A DNA stretch of 64,000 nt from Schistosoma haematobium. Lineage: Eukaryota > Platyhelminthes > Trematoda > Strigeidida > Schistosomatidae. The stretch covers positions 31,392,616 through 31,456,615 of the forward strand of contig NC_067196.1 of the NCBI RefSeq assembly GCF_000699445.3, read 5' to 3'. The notes below the pieces were generated by a model that was not told the DNA's origin, did not search any database, and worked only from the letters and a program-made list of their open reading frames with translations. A program made the position numbers and the translations under genes. Position 1 is the stretch's first letter. Each line of letters begins with the position of its first letter. Positions 1 through 12,192 of this stretch are shown piece after piece.

Positions 1-326
1 GAAGTCATAATTTACTCAGTAGCACTGTTTTTCTATTTGTTGTCTATACTAATTGGATACATGCTTGATCATAGGCAATTATAGATAGATTTCACATGAT
101 AACTAACTGATTGGTAGATGAATGAATATGTCATCAATATTTTATTATTTATGTAATTTTCGTTTCAAATTCAGTATATGTATGCTTCAACTTAATTTCC
201 AGTAGTTTTCATCAGTATCATTGTATTGCTGTTTTAAAAACTACAAATTAGCTATATTCATTCAAATTTTTTAATAACTGCTATAAAGTTTTACATTGAT
301 TCCTTTCACAAATATTTTTCATAAAG
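1..326. other. AT-rich intron sequence upstream of the first PH exon
   Basis: No coding signal was recognised. The stretch ends in a pyrimidine-containing acceptor (AG at 325-326) in front of the first RhoGEF exon of the window, so it is most simply the 3' part of an intron of gene A. Confidence 0.6.
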
Positions 327-3300
327 GTTCGTCCATCTGCATTGGGTCCATTTCTATTGCAAGGAGATTTTACGATATCTCGTGATGATGTACGATTTAT
401 GCCTAGCAAACAACGTCATGTTTTCTTATTTACTAATGCTATATTACTCACTAAATATCGTACTTCACCCAATTCATTTATACCTGTTTTGATTAATCCA
501 AGTACAGTGATAAATTCTGCGATTTCAAATATATCACGAGATCATTCCATTGATTCGTATGAAAAATCTACAAATACTTATTCAGCATACAATCAATCTA
601 ATAATGGATTAGGTACAACATCCAATTTATTGGCTTTCACTAAATCACTTACGTCTAGCAGTGGAAACAGTAGTAATAATCTTACTTCAACTAATATTCC
701 GACTTTTACTTATCGTCCATATTATGAGATTAAACAAGAATTAGAGGTAAGTGTCAGCACATTAGTAATATATTGCTTTTATTCCTATTATTATGATTAG
801 ATATTATCTATAATTTTCTTTTAACTCGTATCATAAAATTTATAAAATCACTTTGCTGCTAACCAGTATCTTCAATAAATTTCAAAACAACTATTTTCTC
901 ACTTCACTGTGCTCCTACGTTCTTTGTTAATTCGATAGAATAATCGAATAATTTTAATATCATATTCATAAACTTACTGGATCGCAAGGTTGTTTATAGT
1001 GCTTTCACAGATTAAACATGTTATCTTTTCTAACTGTAACCTTGAAGCAAAACCTTTTGTTGTATTACCATATTGTTTACCCGAGGTTGAATAACCTAGT
1101 GTTGAGCGTTTAGAGAAGTTAACTAAAAAGTCAATGCAATTATCGTCTAGTATTCAGGCATAAAATTCAAGTTATTTCTCCATACTTTTCATTTCTAATG
1201 TCTAGAAATGCTTGTTTCGAACAAATGTAGACGTTCTTCTTATGTAGAATTCAGTGTAAAATGAATTGGTAATTGTAAATCACAAATTGCAGCTCAGTTG
1301 GTTCACACTTTGTCGAAGTTCACTTGTCGTTCACTGGTTTACGTATTAAACCTTCAATTATTAGGTTAAAACTCTGAAACTTTACCTATCACGTTTATTT
1401 GTCAATCAGATAAATAAGTAAAACAGTAAAGCGATCTATTTTTAGAAAACCAACGTGGACAGGTCAATATCTTAGTTATTATAGTTATTGCCCTGTGCAA
1501 TACAAACGTGGTTTGATAAGGTGTCTTTTCAACAGACTCGACCGTATTTGTACCAATGACGCCATTGATGATGATGTTAAGTTGTTAAATAAAACGTTAA
1601 TAGAAAATGGCTATCCTCTGAAATTCATAAATAGATGGAAAGTCCATGGTTCAGCGAGACCTACTGTAGCCTCGGTAGAGAAAAAGCCTGTCTACATCAC
1701 CTTACCATTCAGAGGTGATTCAAATAGCCTTTTACTGAAACAACGACTTAAATCAGTCATCAATAAAACCTATTGCGCAGCAAAGGTCATCATCAAAGAA
1801 AGAACAAGCTGCATGCTTCATTCAAAACCTAAAGTACATGGAAACGATTGCGTCACATCCCACTGTGTTTACCAATTTAAATGTGTGTGTGGTCACACAT
1901 ACATAGGGAGGAGTAATCGTGATCTCAACATTAGGGTGAGTGAACATGTACCCAAATGGCTTCAGAAACAAATACAATCAAATGACCCGATAAGAGCAGA
2001 GGATAAACATCCATCATCCTCTATTGCTAAACATATAATTGAAACAGGTCACAAGATTGATCTAAATTCAGCTTTTGTAGTGCTGTATAAAAGTGTAAAA
2101 GGGCGTATACTAAGGTTCATTGAAGCCTTAGCCATACGAAAATTCAAACCCCCTTTATGTGTTCAAAAACAGTTTGTTCTTACCTTAAACCTACCCTGGT
2201 AATATTGACTTATTATCCAGAGTGATTAGGTTTCAAATTGTGTTCACATTATTATTATTACTCTTATCATTATCCTTATTTCCCCGTTTCCTGTCTAGTT
2301 GACCTTTTATTTTTATATATAAATGCTCTTAACAAGTATATGTGTGACCAGATTGTTCGAAATGTATTGCGCTAATATATCACATAGTTCTGATAATCTT
2401 CGTCTTCTAATATCATTATCGAAAACAAATAACCTTATTTTCAAAACTGTAGTCACTGGATTCTATGTCCTTTTTTCCAGTTTATCGTAGCGAACATGTT
2501 CACTTCATAATTTTAAGTAAGCGTAACTAAAGAACTAAGTATAAATTTACGTGATCAATCTCATGGGACACATTGTTTAAAGATTATTGCAACTACCAGA
2601 CTTCTTATGACAAAACTGATTTATTTATAAGGTTAATGTTTATTTGTTTGTTTTATATCCTTTTGTGTGTTTAGCTTTCCAAAATCGGTTTGACTCCTCA
2701 TTTCCATGGGGACCGTCGTCGGTTTGCTATATGGACAGCTAAACGCGCAGTCACTTATATTTTTCAATCATCTGATCCTGCGATCAGAGATGCATGGGTT
2801 AAAGCTATAAATGAATTATTAATGGTGCAATTAATTCGTGATCGTTATAAAGTTCTAAATAATACTGATATACAGAGTGCAAAAATATTATATACTGAAC
2901 AACTCTCTTTCAACTCAAATATATCTGATCGTAGTAAAAGCTTACCAGTTAGTAGCAAAACGTTGCCACATAAGTAAGTTTCTCTTCGTAATTTAACTTT
3001 GATAATATACCTAGTAGGAGTATGTATGGCATAGCCTGTGAGAAAAATATTAGTTGAGTATTTATTTGTTAATTAACAATGTTGGCTATCTGTTTAAGCA
3101 CTGAAAGATCCTTGTACATTTATATGGTAGGTTTTACCCTCGTTTTTTTTCTATAACTTAGCCTTATGTTCATTCATCGAGTTCATCCGAATATTTGTTT
3201 TCCACTGTGTTATCCGTTTATACTTATGTAAGGGTCAATCCATTTTTCCCGCATCTAAACCTGTAGCCTACGTTTTAAAACGTTTGCTATTTCAAACATC

Positions 3301-5962
3301 ACCCTACCTGCTTCAGTTTGACCTACTTGGCGGTATAATTAGCCGTCACGTAATCAATACACCTAAAACTCATATGCATGAATTAGTATTATAAATTGAG
3401 TAGCAGTAAAATTCTGGTCACTAAAAAGAAGTTGTGGCTATAGGTATGAATATTCCTCGATGCATTTTAACTTAGATACCTTTATAATATCTATAACTGT
3501 TAAATTCTGCATATAAATCCTAACGTTACACGGTTTAATGATTAAATTTTTTTCAAATGTTAATGGTAATAATAATGATGATAATTGTTTCAGTGTTTTA
3601 ATTACCTTTCACCATGAAATGTAGCTTTATCTCTGTTGTTTAATTACTTAAGTTCTCATTACTAAGTTACAAATTCGGATTTATTCATTAACGTACTCAC
3701 TTTTGGTCAACTGAAATAATAATATTGTTCAACCTTACACAGATTAAGTGAAAATAACAGTTTAGATTGTATAATTGTACATTTCATTGAATTCATACTT
3801 TTTAAGAAATTTTAGTTATTCAAATACAATGAACATATCGTATCTTTGATCATTACAAAATGGGGCTAATTATGTTAAATCCTGTCGAACAGTAATAACC
3901 GATGAAATATTTTTGATTTCATTAGGAATCTGAAATCATTCGTAAAATCTATCAGCGTTTAGGTTTGGAGAATTGTGATTCAGAATCAGTTACAATAGTT
4001 CAGAGTTACATTCACTTTTATTCTTTCCCTGCTCATTGCCTTTTCGCCGTGTGATTATTTACGAAATTGCGAAAACTAAAAGCAAATGTCCAGTGCTTTA
4101 ACCGGGTTGTTGAATGTGGAGGATTCACATAACGGAGTTGAAAAACTCGGATTCCAAACCAATGGTGCACATGGACTTCAGGATCCTGAAGGAAAAAACA
4201 ACGTATGAACCAATTGTTGGTGACCGGCTCCCATGAAACTACATCTCTTTATGTTGCTTCACTATCTTGTGGTTTAGACCTCTAGCTTAAATAGCCGGGG
4301 AGTGGCCTCCTGAGAAATCCACCTGCTTCAGGTTGTGCCCGTGCAGTATTCCAGTCCTCATACAAATAAATGATGACTATAACTGGAGAAATTTCTTTTG
4401 CTTCAACTCTTGTTCTGACAAATCTCATCCACAACCATATGATAACATTCGTTTTTATTTCTTTTATACTACATCACTTATGTTGTTCCTTTTATTGTCA
4501 TTTTGCGTATTTTATTTTTCGACCTATACAGCAGCTCGCCTACGGTGGAAACCCTGTCCTATCTAAAGCTTCTCAAGTCACTAAGTGGTTGAAATTTGAA
4601 TTTTACCACCGACTACGAATACTGAAACAATCATTCTGAAACCACGCATACCATTCAACTGGCCTTATTCAACTTTCGCACGCTAATGCAGGTCGGACAC
4701 CAGATAGGGCTAACTGTGTCTTTCGAAAGTCTTAACATCTATGTCTGTTGTCTATCTGAGACCCATATTCAAGACTAGTAATGTACTACAAATTCGCTCT
4801 CCATCTGTCCCTTCGAAAAGGCTGTTTTACGTGTATTTATCCGGGCGTTGGTGCCGCACTAAGCGCTAGGACTAACGCAGCACTGACCTATTGGATCCTC
4901 ATTAACAGTTGATTATGTACTGTCAGATTAGAAAGCTCTATCAAAGTGCGGAGAAACCGATGTGAGGGACGATGTATTTTCGTCATCCCCGCCTATGCTC
5001 CGATGGGTTGCAACCTGGATGCGATAAAGTATGAGTTTACTATCAGTTTACTGTTCTTCTCCAGGAAGTGCCTCCGACAGATATTGTAGTACTAGCCGGA
5101 GACTTGAATGCTCAGGTCGGGCGTCTAGGCACAGAATAGAGTCGTTTAGGTGGCCGATGGCGACTTATCGGTCGCAGATGGGGTCTGACAGGACTCCCCA
5201 ATCTCACCATTCCTCCTCAACTTTGCCATCGATGACATACTGGAAACAGCTCTGATGGATGTAAGTAATGGCTATGTGGATCTGTTGCCTGGAGAAGTTC
5301 TCGACATTGAGTATGTGGATGATATTGTCTTACTGTGCGATAATGCCCAAGCAATACAATCTGCACTTAATCAGTTGGTAATCAGTGTCCGTAGGTATGG
5401 TATGTGCTTTGCACCTTCGACGTGCAAAGTACTTCTACAAGACTGACAGGACTCTAATCCTGTACTCACTCTGGATGGTGAGCAGATAGAAGTAGTCGAG
5501 AAGTTCGTGTATCTGGGTAGCTGCATAAGTGCTGGTGGGGGTGTGAGTGATGAGATCAATGCACGTATAGTGAAAGCCAGAGCGGCTTATGCCAATCTGG
5601 GCCATCTTTGGTGCCTTCGTGATGTTAGTCTGGCTGTAAATGTTCGGATCTACAACGCATCAGTGAGAGCAGTTTTGCACTATGTTTGTGAAACCTGGCC
5701 TCTCCGAGTTGAGGATGTTAGACGACTCTCTGTGTTCGATCATCGTTGTCTGCAACGGATTACTGACATCCAATAGCAACATCATTTTAGTAATGCATAG
5801 TTTTCCTTTATATAGAACTTTATTCGTTATAGTTGTTATTCCACTGTTTTGTTTTCAATTTGTTTTCTTGTTATCAGAAATCAAACGGGAAAAGGATCAG
5901 TTGTATCATTACCATCTGTAGTTGATCAGAATTCCAACAATAAAATAACATCAAATCAATAA
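327..5962 (+). CDS. RhoGEF gene A, 3' end: PH domain and C-terminus (partial)
   Basis: Three exons are recognised: 327-746, 2675-2973 and 5878-5962 (stop TAA 5960-5962), each joined by GT/AG in a consistent frame. The first encodes the start of a pleckstrin-homology domain (VRPSALGPFLLQGDFT, then RHVFLFTNAILLTKYR) followed by a Ser/Asn-rich insert. The second completes it (YIFQSSDPAIRDAWVKAINE, the usual Trp of the last PH helix). The third gives a short hydrophilic tail. The catalytic DH domain must lie upstream, outside the window. The RhoGEF assignment rests on close matching to gene B (45623-62932), where a DH domain precedes the same PH module. Such proteins load GTP onto Rho-family GTPases, with the PH domain aiding membrane targeting or autoregulation. 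Penelope-like and LINE insertions sit in the two introns. An AATAAA lies at 6532-6537. The exact subfamily is not recognised. Confidence 0.78.
1414..2410 (+). mobile_element. 5'-truncated Penelope-like element with GIY-YIG endonuclease ORF
   Basis: A reading frame is open from 1414 to the stop at 2202. Its start (FRKPTWTGQYL) resembles the end of the Penelope-type reverse transcriptase. It then carries a Cys-rich GIY-YIG endonuclease core (CVCGHTYIGRSNRDL, then RVSEH). The 5' reverse transcriptase is missing, so this is a dead truncated copy, although the endonuclease part is unbroken. The 3' end is set at about 2400 by comparison with two other copies in the window (50823-51240 on the - strand and 55585-55705), which all end near ACATAGTTCTGATAAT. 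It lies inside an intron of RhoGEF gene A. Confidence 0.8.
3990..5777 (+). mobile_element. Degenerate CR1-like LINE (endonuclease and reverse transcriptase remnants)
   Basis: A 5' untranslated part (about 3990-4360) matches the inverted segment 13120-13660. At about 4650-4900 an apurinic-endonuclease-like stretch is readable (CCLSETHIQDSS). From about 5229 the reverse transcriptase follows with its catalytic box as EYVDDIVLLC (near 5308-5337). It continues in a shifted or interrupted frame to YLGSCISAGGGVSDEINARI and WPLRVEDVRRLSVFDHRCLQ, ending near 5777. An in-frame TGA (5444-5446), frameshifts and a large deletion between endonuclease and palm domain show that it is inactive. The missing 3' terminal part is represented elsewhere by 59075-59325 (-). 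Confidence 0.75.
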
Positions 5963-6531
5963 TTAGTCAACAAATGATTTCTCCAACTGCGCAAATCTTA
6001 ATCTTTTATTTCTTTTCTTTTCCATCCATTTTTATCATATTTTAATCTCAACTATTTGTAAATTTGTAAGTGTACGTGTACAGTTAGATTTTTGATTAAT
6101 TATCACATCAACTTTTATTATTTTTCTGTTTTCGATCGTAATTACTATTTCTCCTTTGTAAATCCACTTACCTGACTAATTACCATTTGTCTTTAAAAAT
6201 GTGTGTTCATATGTCATCGTTTCTACTCTCGTTTCCTCTTCTCTCATTCGTTTTTTAATCTGTTATTTATCTTTTGATTTCATTCCACCCATCCATCCAT
6301 TTGTTCATTTATACAATCCTCTTTCAAGTAATTTCATCACTGAAATAATCTCATTATCCCTAACTGTTGTTATATTATACCTTCTTTGTTTATATGTGTA
6401 TTTATGGGATAAATATGGAAAGTGTTTTCCCAAACATATTCCGTTTTTTTTAAAAATTATTATTATGATTATTCTATCATGTTGTAAATTTTCCTTTTTT
6501 TTCTCTATTCAAGAAAAATTTCGTGTTTTCG

Positions 6532-6537
6532 AATAAA
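6532..6537 (+). terminator. Candidate poly(A) signal of RhoGEF gene A
   Basis: AATAAA occurs 570 nt after the gene A stop codon, just before a T-rich stretch. It is the first canonical hexamer I noticed after the stop. The assignment is by position only. Confidence 0.35.
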
Positions 6538-7711
6538 CTTGTTGTTTATCATTTTTCGTTCTCTTTAATATTTTCGTTTCTTTTTTTCATAATAACTTAC
6601 ATTATCTATACCTTATTATTCATCATAAGTTTTCATTGTTTTTTTTCTTCAATTGGTTTTATTTTTTCTTATGCTAACAGTTATAAGTATAGTTAATTAA
6701 TAAGAGATTCAATAATCAGATAAAATGTTGATCTTTTATCAAATTAAAGAAAATTCTTATTTCTTGTCAATTTTTTTTCGACTTATTTTGCCTCTGTTAA
6801 TTTTAACAGATACAATTTTATTTTCACTATTACAATAATATAATTGTGTTTATTTAAGTTGGAAATTTACATAGACTAGTGTATTTCACTAATTTTATAT
6901 TGTATATGTGCATACACAGAGTTTCACTTATTTAGTATACTCATTCACGTACATATACATATATTTGTTCTTTTCAGTTGTTTGTATTCTACTGTTACTG
7001 GATTGTATCGTCTTCCAGTAATTTCTTTACATCAATCAATGTAAAAATTTTGAAACAAAAGTTGTATATATTCGGTTAGATTTTATTATATAGATGTATA
7101 ATAATGAATGGTTAGAATAAATATTTGCTGTTTTCTGCTACTCTACATTTTGTTTGTCAAAGAACGTTTCCTATATTGACTTAATGTTTATTAAGAACAG
7201 GCCAATTCGACCTCGTCAACTTGGTAATTAGTAATGTGCTCTCATGTGATTGGTGATGAAAATTATTAATTTAACTGTGATAAACAGGGTTGAATGTATA
7301 TGCACTGCTGTTGTCCACATCTCTTTGATTTTATGCGATTTCCTAATTAATATCGTTTTCGTGAGAACAATTGTTTTTTTTCCCATAATCAATTGTGCAT
7401 TTTGTTGATCGTTCTAATTTCTTTTTGTTTGTAGATTTCTATCTTTCGATGTTTCTATGTTAACACTTCTTTCTTCAAACAGCGTTCCGATAATCTTTCT
7501 CAGTGTTTTGATTTTTTTAATTCTATTCTTTTAATAGCAATGTTGTTTTATTTACAAAAATTTCTTCAGTTTATCTTTCGTTAATTCAATTTGACAGAAA
7601 AATTATAGTTTCTTCGGTTTATTTTTCAGACTAAAGAAAAGAGAAAATCAATCTGTTTTGTTTTTTAGGTATTGTTTGTACCATTACTACTTTAACATCA
7701 TGTAGGATTGC

Positions 7712-7714
<3 letters not shown>

Positions 7715-7754
<40 letters not shown>
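7715..7754. repeat. (AT)n microsatellite
   Basis: An essentially perfect AT dinucleotide run of about 40 nt, followed by GTATAT. Confidence 0.95.
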
Positions 7755-7762
<8 letters not shown>

Positions 7763-8980
7763 TTCTAGAGAAATATATTTTGGTAATATTATACCAGACT
7801 TTTTACTTTGGATTATGCATGAAGTGTGTGTTTGCCTGATAATCAGGTTTTACTTCTATCCATTGTTTATTCCTGTCATTTAACGTTTTTAAGCTTAATA
7901 GTAAGAAGAGTATTCTCTCAAAGTTCGTTTAGTGTTATGTTATTTAGATGATTTTCACACCAATGCTTTATAAAATGTGTACTTTATTTTTTTTCAGCAG
8001 TCAGTTGATTAATTCATCAATTGAAATGATTCATTATTAGCCTAATAGTTATCTTTATTTTACACTGAATTATTTGATTGAAGTGAATATACAGTTCAAA
8101 TATCTGGACTACAGTTTTAGACTTTCCTTTACCTACTTCGCTTTGGTCACGTGGATGGTATCACATATAAGGTGCGCTTCAAACATGAATTTAAAAGCTC
8201 TTTATAGTTAATTGACTCAATACCAAACTTCCATTTATTAGGTTCTATGTTTAAACGGTACAATAGTTTATAATAGTTGCTTAAAAGACTCTATAAGAAA
8301 ATTTACACTGAAACTTATCACTTGATACCTTTATTAAGTTTTTATCCTGTAGAAACTACAAATTGTACTGAAATGCTTTCAATTTATTTTCGAAAAAAAA
8401 TTTTAAACATCAATAAAACAAAATATTTATCGCTCTTAGTACGATAAGAAACGGAAGTACGTGGCCCACACCTTTCTTTCTTTGCCTACACCATATACGA
8501 TAGCAAGTTGCTGTTCTGGCCATGAAAGTGTTTTGATATGTTTATTCTCAGTCTTAGATTATGTCAAACAGTAGCTCTCTGATTTTTATTTTTTAAACTG
8601 AATGTTGGATGATTGATTTTTTTGAAGCGGATACATTGTGTCACAGAATGTCAAAAACTAAATTTTCTACTCATGGGGATGTTGTAAATGTGTTTTATTA
8701 TTTGTAATGTAGTACCTAGCTGAGTTAAACAAGACGAGTTCTATCTTGGATCACATAAGTATTATCTGTTTGTTGAAATAACTGGATGTTTCATGCAGAT
8801 AAAACTGTTAATATTGTGTTTTTAAAATAATCCTACCATACTTGGTAGCATTTCAGTTATCACTGTAACACATTCATTAATACAGATTAGACACTATGAA
8901 TTGTTAGGTGATTATGCGTTCAATGGAACTCAAATTTGGCTTGAACACTGTATTCAAGTTGTTTTTCGCTTCATTTTTAG

Positions 8981-11900
8981 AATTTAGGATCAAATCCCGG
9001 TTCTAGAATTCCTGAATTTGATCGATCCCATTCAGTTACTACTGCTTCGCTGAATTCCGATACTTCAAAAGAGAATAATGAACAAGATAGTAATATCGAG
9101 ATAAACAGTAATGAACAGATAAAAAATGAAATCGACGATAATGATATCGATGATGATTGTCAACATTTGAATGTTAAGCAGTTTTCTATTGGAATATATT
9201 CTGTATTAAAGGATACTGTTGATAAATTTCATTTAGCATTTTGTGACTTACAATCATCTCAAAAACAACTACAAGATCAACTGATTGCCTTAGATCAAGG
9301 TTCGTTTAGTGTATTTGTATGATTACGTTACAATTCTGAATATCTTCAATCAACTTTAAGGATCATCACAATGTAGAAATTACTGTAAATTCTCAAACCT
9401 ATACATTTATGTGTGTTTATGTAAGAAAAGATTAATGATACAAATAAACGATACAAGTGGAGTGAAATGAGAATGGTTTTAACTTCAGATGCGGTGATAG
9501 AAAATGACGTGTTTCAACTACTTAGCCACTTTTGATTGTAGTTCCTATGTACTAAGTTTGGTTCTTTTTAAAGTCGAGTAGTTTATTGGTTAGTTGAAAA
9601 ATGACTAACTAAACTAGTATCTAATCTAACGGATTGTTGCTCTGATTCTTCATAATTTAATTTCTAATAAAGTTTCAATGTCCTAACAACAATAATAATA
9701 TATTTAGAAGACAAAAATGAAACCTTCGCGTCTATTTAAGTATGATCAGGTAGGTGGGGAAGAAACGATATAAAATGGAGGTACATTATTTGAATAGAGG
9801 TAATTAGTAGATAAACTATTTTGATCGGGCATTTGTGAAAAAGTTGTTGATCGGTTGTTTTAATCTATTAGCGAATTATTGATCAATATCTATTCACTTT
9901 TCATCACAGTTTATTATTAATAATCGAATGTTTTTTATTTCCTCCATAATCTTATAAACATTTCTCCTGTCAATCCCTAAATAATTAAAAGCATCTTTTG
10001 ATTAACAGTTAGCAATAACTAAAAGGCTAACCAAACATTCAAAGTTATTTTCAAACCTGTGCTTACTATCTATTCTAAAGTGATGGATTATCATTATATG
10101 CAAATGTCTATAAGTTTAATTAGTAACTGTCAACTATATCAATAATCAATGAGTGGTTTTCCGATTTTTGCAAGGTGGACATTCCTAACAGCTTCGTTTA
10201 TTATATCTACTAACCTTTCCCATTAGTATCAATCTTCGATGTTCATTTTTATCTGAAATCAGAAAGCCTTTTACTGACCGTTAAGTTTCTACTTTAATGG
10301 TGTTTGTAATGTTAGCTTCTGTAAGACTGAAGTAAAATATATTTATGGGTTTCTGTTGAACAAATTAGCTCTTCAGCTACCCAACCTACTCCAATTATCC
10401 GATATTCTGTTTTGGCATTGCTGAATTGAATAACTAGACGGTTTGACGTGTGTACAAATAATTCAAATTTATCCAGTTATCAACTGATATTCTTCTTTAA
10501 AAAATTTATCTTTGATAAGAATTTATTGTTCTATTTCGATAATATTATCAATATTAAATTAGAAGATATTTTTATGTTGTTGTATCCCTTTTCTCTTTAA
10601 CTCTTGAAATCAAGCACTAGGTCGATTAGCTAAAGCTCAAGATAGTCCTCTGAATCTAGAACCATTTGTGTTGGTACTACAAGAATATAAACAACGAATA
10701 TCAAAAGTACATAATTCTTTACGTATTTCACAGGTTAGTGTACTAGTACGAAAATTGTTTCAAATTATATATATATGCATATGCATATTGACCCATTTTC
10801 TATCATAATACGTTTTGCTAATACTTAGTTAACGTGACCTTTTACAAATATTTATCTGACTAAACAGCTCAACTTCAGGCTCTTGTTTACTGTAATTGTG
10901 GTCACAATTTTAGCAATGCTCTTATATACATGCAAATACATGTATGTACAATAATGACTTTTTATACTATTTTCAAACTATGTGTCACCACCACCCATTT
11001 CAGTTTTTTTATCTATGAGTGAAACAATTTTTTGTCATTATATGCTGATTGTTTGTTCTATATACTTAGCTGCTTTTTATTTTTCTATCATTATGTATTA
11101 GAGAAGATTAGTTACTAATAATGTTAACTAATTAAAACTTAAAACTATTTCGAATGTTTTTATTATGAAACATTTTAAGTGCAATTTCGAGAGATACTCG
11201 AATAATAGAGAAATCGATGCTGTTCATTTTAAAATATAAACATTTAAACCATCGAATACCGGTTCAGTGGTTTGTACCTATTGAGCTGAGGAATCCTGTG
11301 TCAGGACTGAATAGCTGCACGATGCTTGTGGTTTCCACTAGTTATCTGATTACAGTTAATCTGTAATTATATAAACGATAATATTCTCCCTAATTGTCGA
11401 ATATTTCGTTATTTACTTAACTTTGTTAGTTATCCGATGTGCTCATTTGTCTACATTGAATATTTTCGAAATTGTGTTATTGATCAGCCGAATAAGTTAA
11501 ATTCATTATTAACAGCTAGCATATATTTTGTTCAGTATTGCATGTTTCATTATATTCATCACTATGGTATATCTTTGATTTGTGAATTCCCTCGTAGACA
11601 GCTTATCCTTACTTATGGATTTTGTCTAGGAAGTATTGTTGTTTACTGAAACAGTTTCGAAACCTTCACTTCTAATTCATTTTTGTATTGTTTGTTTGAA
11701 TCTTCCTATGTTAATGTTGATGTTCAGGACTGAGAATGAATTAAAAATTCACCCTATTGCACACAAGGTAATGGCTATCCGGACTCAGTAGCTATGTGGA
11801 TAACGCGACGGCATCTGAAGCGAACGGTACGGCGTTCGTGTCCCTGAGCCGACACCAACTCTGAGATGCAGGCACATCCAGCTGACGAGTCCCCAATAGG

Positions 11901-12172
11901 ACTGAACGCGCTTCCTGTATTTCACTGCTATCCATCATCCATCTTTGTTTATAGTTTACTTCTAATCTATTACGTACTCATATTTTACATAATTTATCAA
12001 TAATCGTTTTGTCTATGAAAAATCGTTTACCGTCTTTGAATCATTAAAATTACAATATGATTAGTTTTTAATTCGTATGCAGTTATTTATTTTTAAATAC
12101 ATAATTTCCATTTCATTTTAGGATAGAGTTATTCGTATTCGTCAAAATATTCAGGCGAAAAAAATCACTTAA
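8981..12172 (+). CDS. Snapin-like BLOC-1/BORC subunit, three exons
   Basis: Exons 8981-9299, 10615-10733 and 12122-12172 (stop TAA 12170-12172) give 162 codons. A variable acidic N-terminal half (about 75 aa, rich in Asn, Asp and Glu) precedes a helical core. That core aligns without gaps to vertebrate snapin over about 50 residues: LKDTVDKFHLAFCDLQ, then LGRLAKAQDSPLNLEPFV, corresponding to the snapin segment ending LDLDPYV. The ending IRQNIQAKK fits the final coiled coil. Snapin is a small coiled-coil subunit of BLOC-1 and BORC that acts in lysosome-related organelle and synaptic-vesicle traffic. No methionine codon exists in any of the three exons, so the start must come from an unseen upstream exon or from a spliced leader. 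The second exon could instead begin at 10621 (two residues shorter), but 10615 gives the gapless alignment and uses the first AG after the pyrimidine tract. Confidence 0.75.
9300..10614. other. Intron 1 of snapin-like gene
   Basis: AT-rich, with GT at 9300-9301 and AG at 10613-10614. A CTCTTTAACTCTTG pyrimidine tract precedes the acceptor. No repeat or gene was recognised inside. Confidence 0.5.
11245..11365 (+). repeat. SINE fragment with decayed hammerhead-ribozyme core
   Basis: At 11286-11312 the order of a hammerhead core is seen: CTGAGGAA, a short stem (ATCC...GGA), then CTGAAT in place of CGAAAC. It is followed by GATGCTTGTGGTTTCCACTA, as in schistosome SINE tails. The core is altered in both conserved boxes. 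It lies in intron 2 of the snapin-like gene. Confidence 0.5.
11755..11935 (+). mobile_element. Sm-alpha-like SINE with hammerhead ribozyme motif
   Basis: A GC-richer island of about 180 nt stands out in AT-rich intron sequence. The order is GGCTATCCGGACTCAGTAG, a tRNA-like part (TGTGGATAACGCGACGGC, then a B-box-like GGCGTTCGTGTCCC), GAGATGCAGGCACATCCAG, the hammerhead boxes CTGACGAG (11882-11889), a short TCCC/GGA stem, TGAAC, and ATTTCACTGCTATCCATCAT. From established knowledge this is the layout of the schistosome Sm-alpha family, whose transcripts self-cleave. Here the second box reads TGAAC rather than GAAAC, so cleavage is probably weak or lost. Confidence 0.75.
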
Positions 12173-12192
12173 AATAATTTCCTATTCTCAAC
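12155..12192 (+). promoter_or_regulatory. Intercistronic junction: snapin stop to flightless-1 start
   Basis: The snapin stop (12170-12172) and the flightless-1 ATG (12193-12195) are 20 nt apart (12173-12192), with no AG between them. A trans-splice acceptor for flightless-1 would therefore have to sit inside the snapin exon, for example ATATTCAG at 12147-12154, or at the exon's own acceptor (AG 12120-12121). No AATAAA is present between the two cistrons. Confidence 0.5.

Larger units (their letters stand above)
5963..8980. other. Intergenic region between RhoGEF A and snapin-like gene
   Basis: About 3 kb of T-rich and AT-rich sequence. I see a candidate poly(A) signal for gene A (6532-6537) and an (AT)n tract (7715-7754). 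No coding exon with convincing homology was found. If the snapin gene has a cis-spliced first exon with its start codon, it should lie here, but I could not identify one. Confidence 0.5.
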
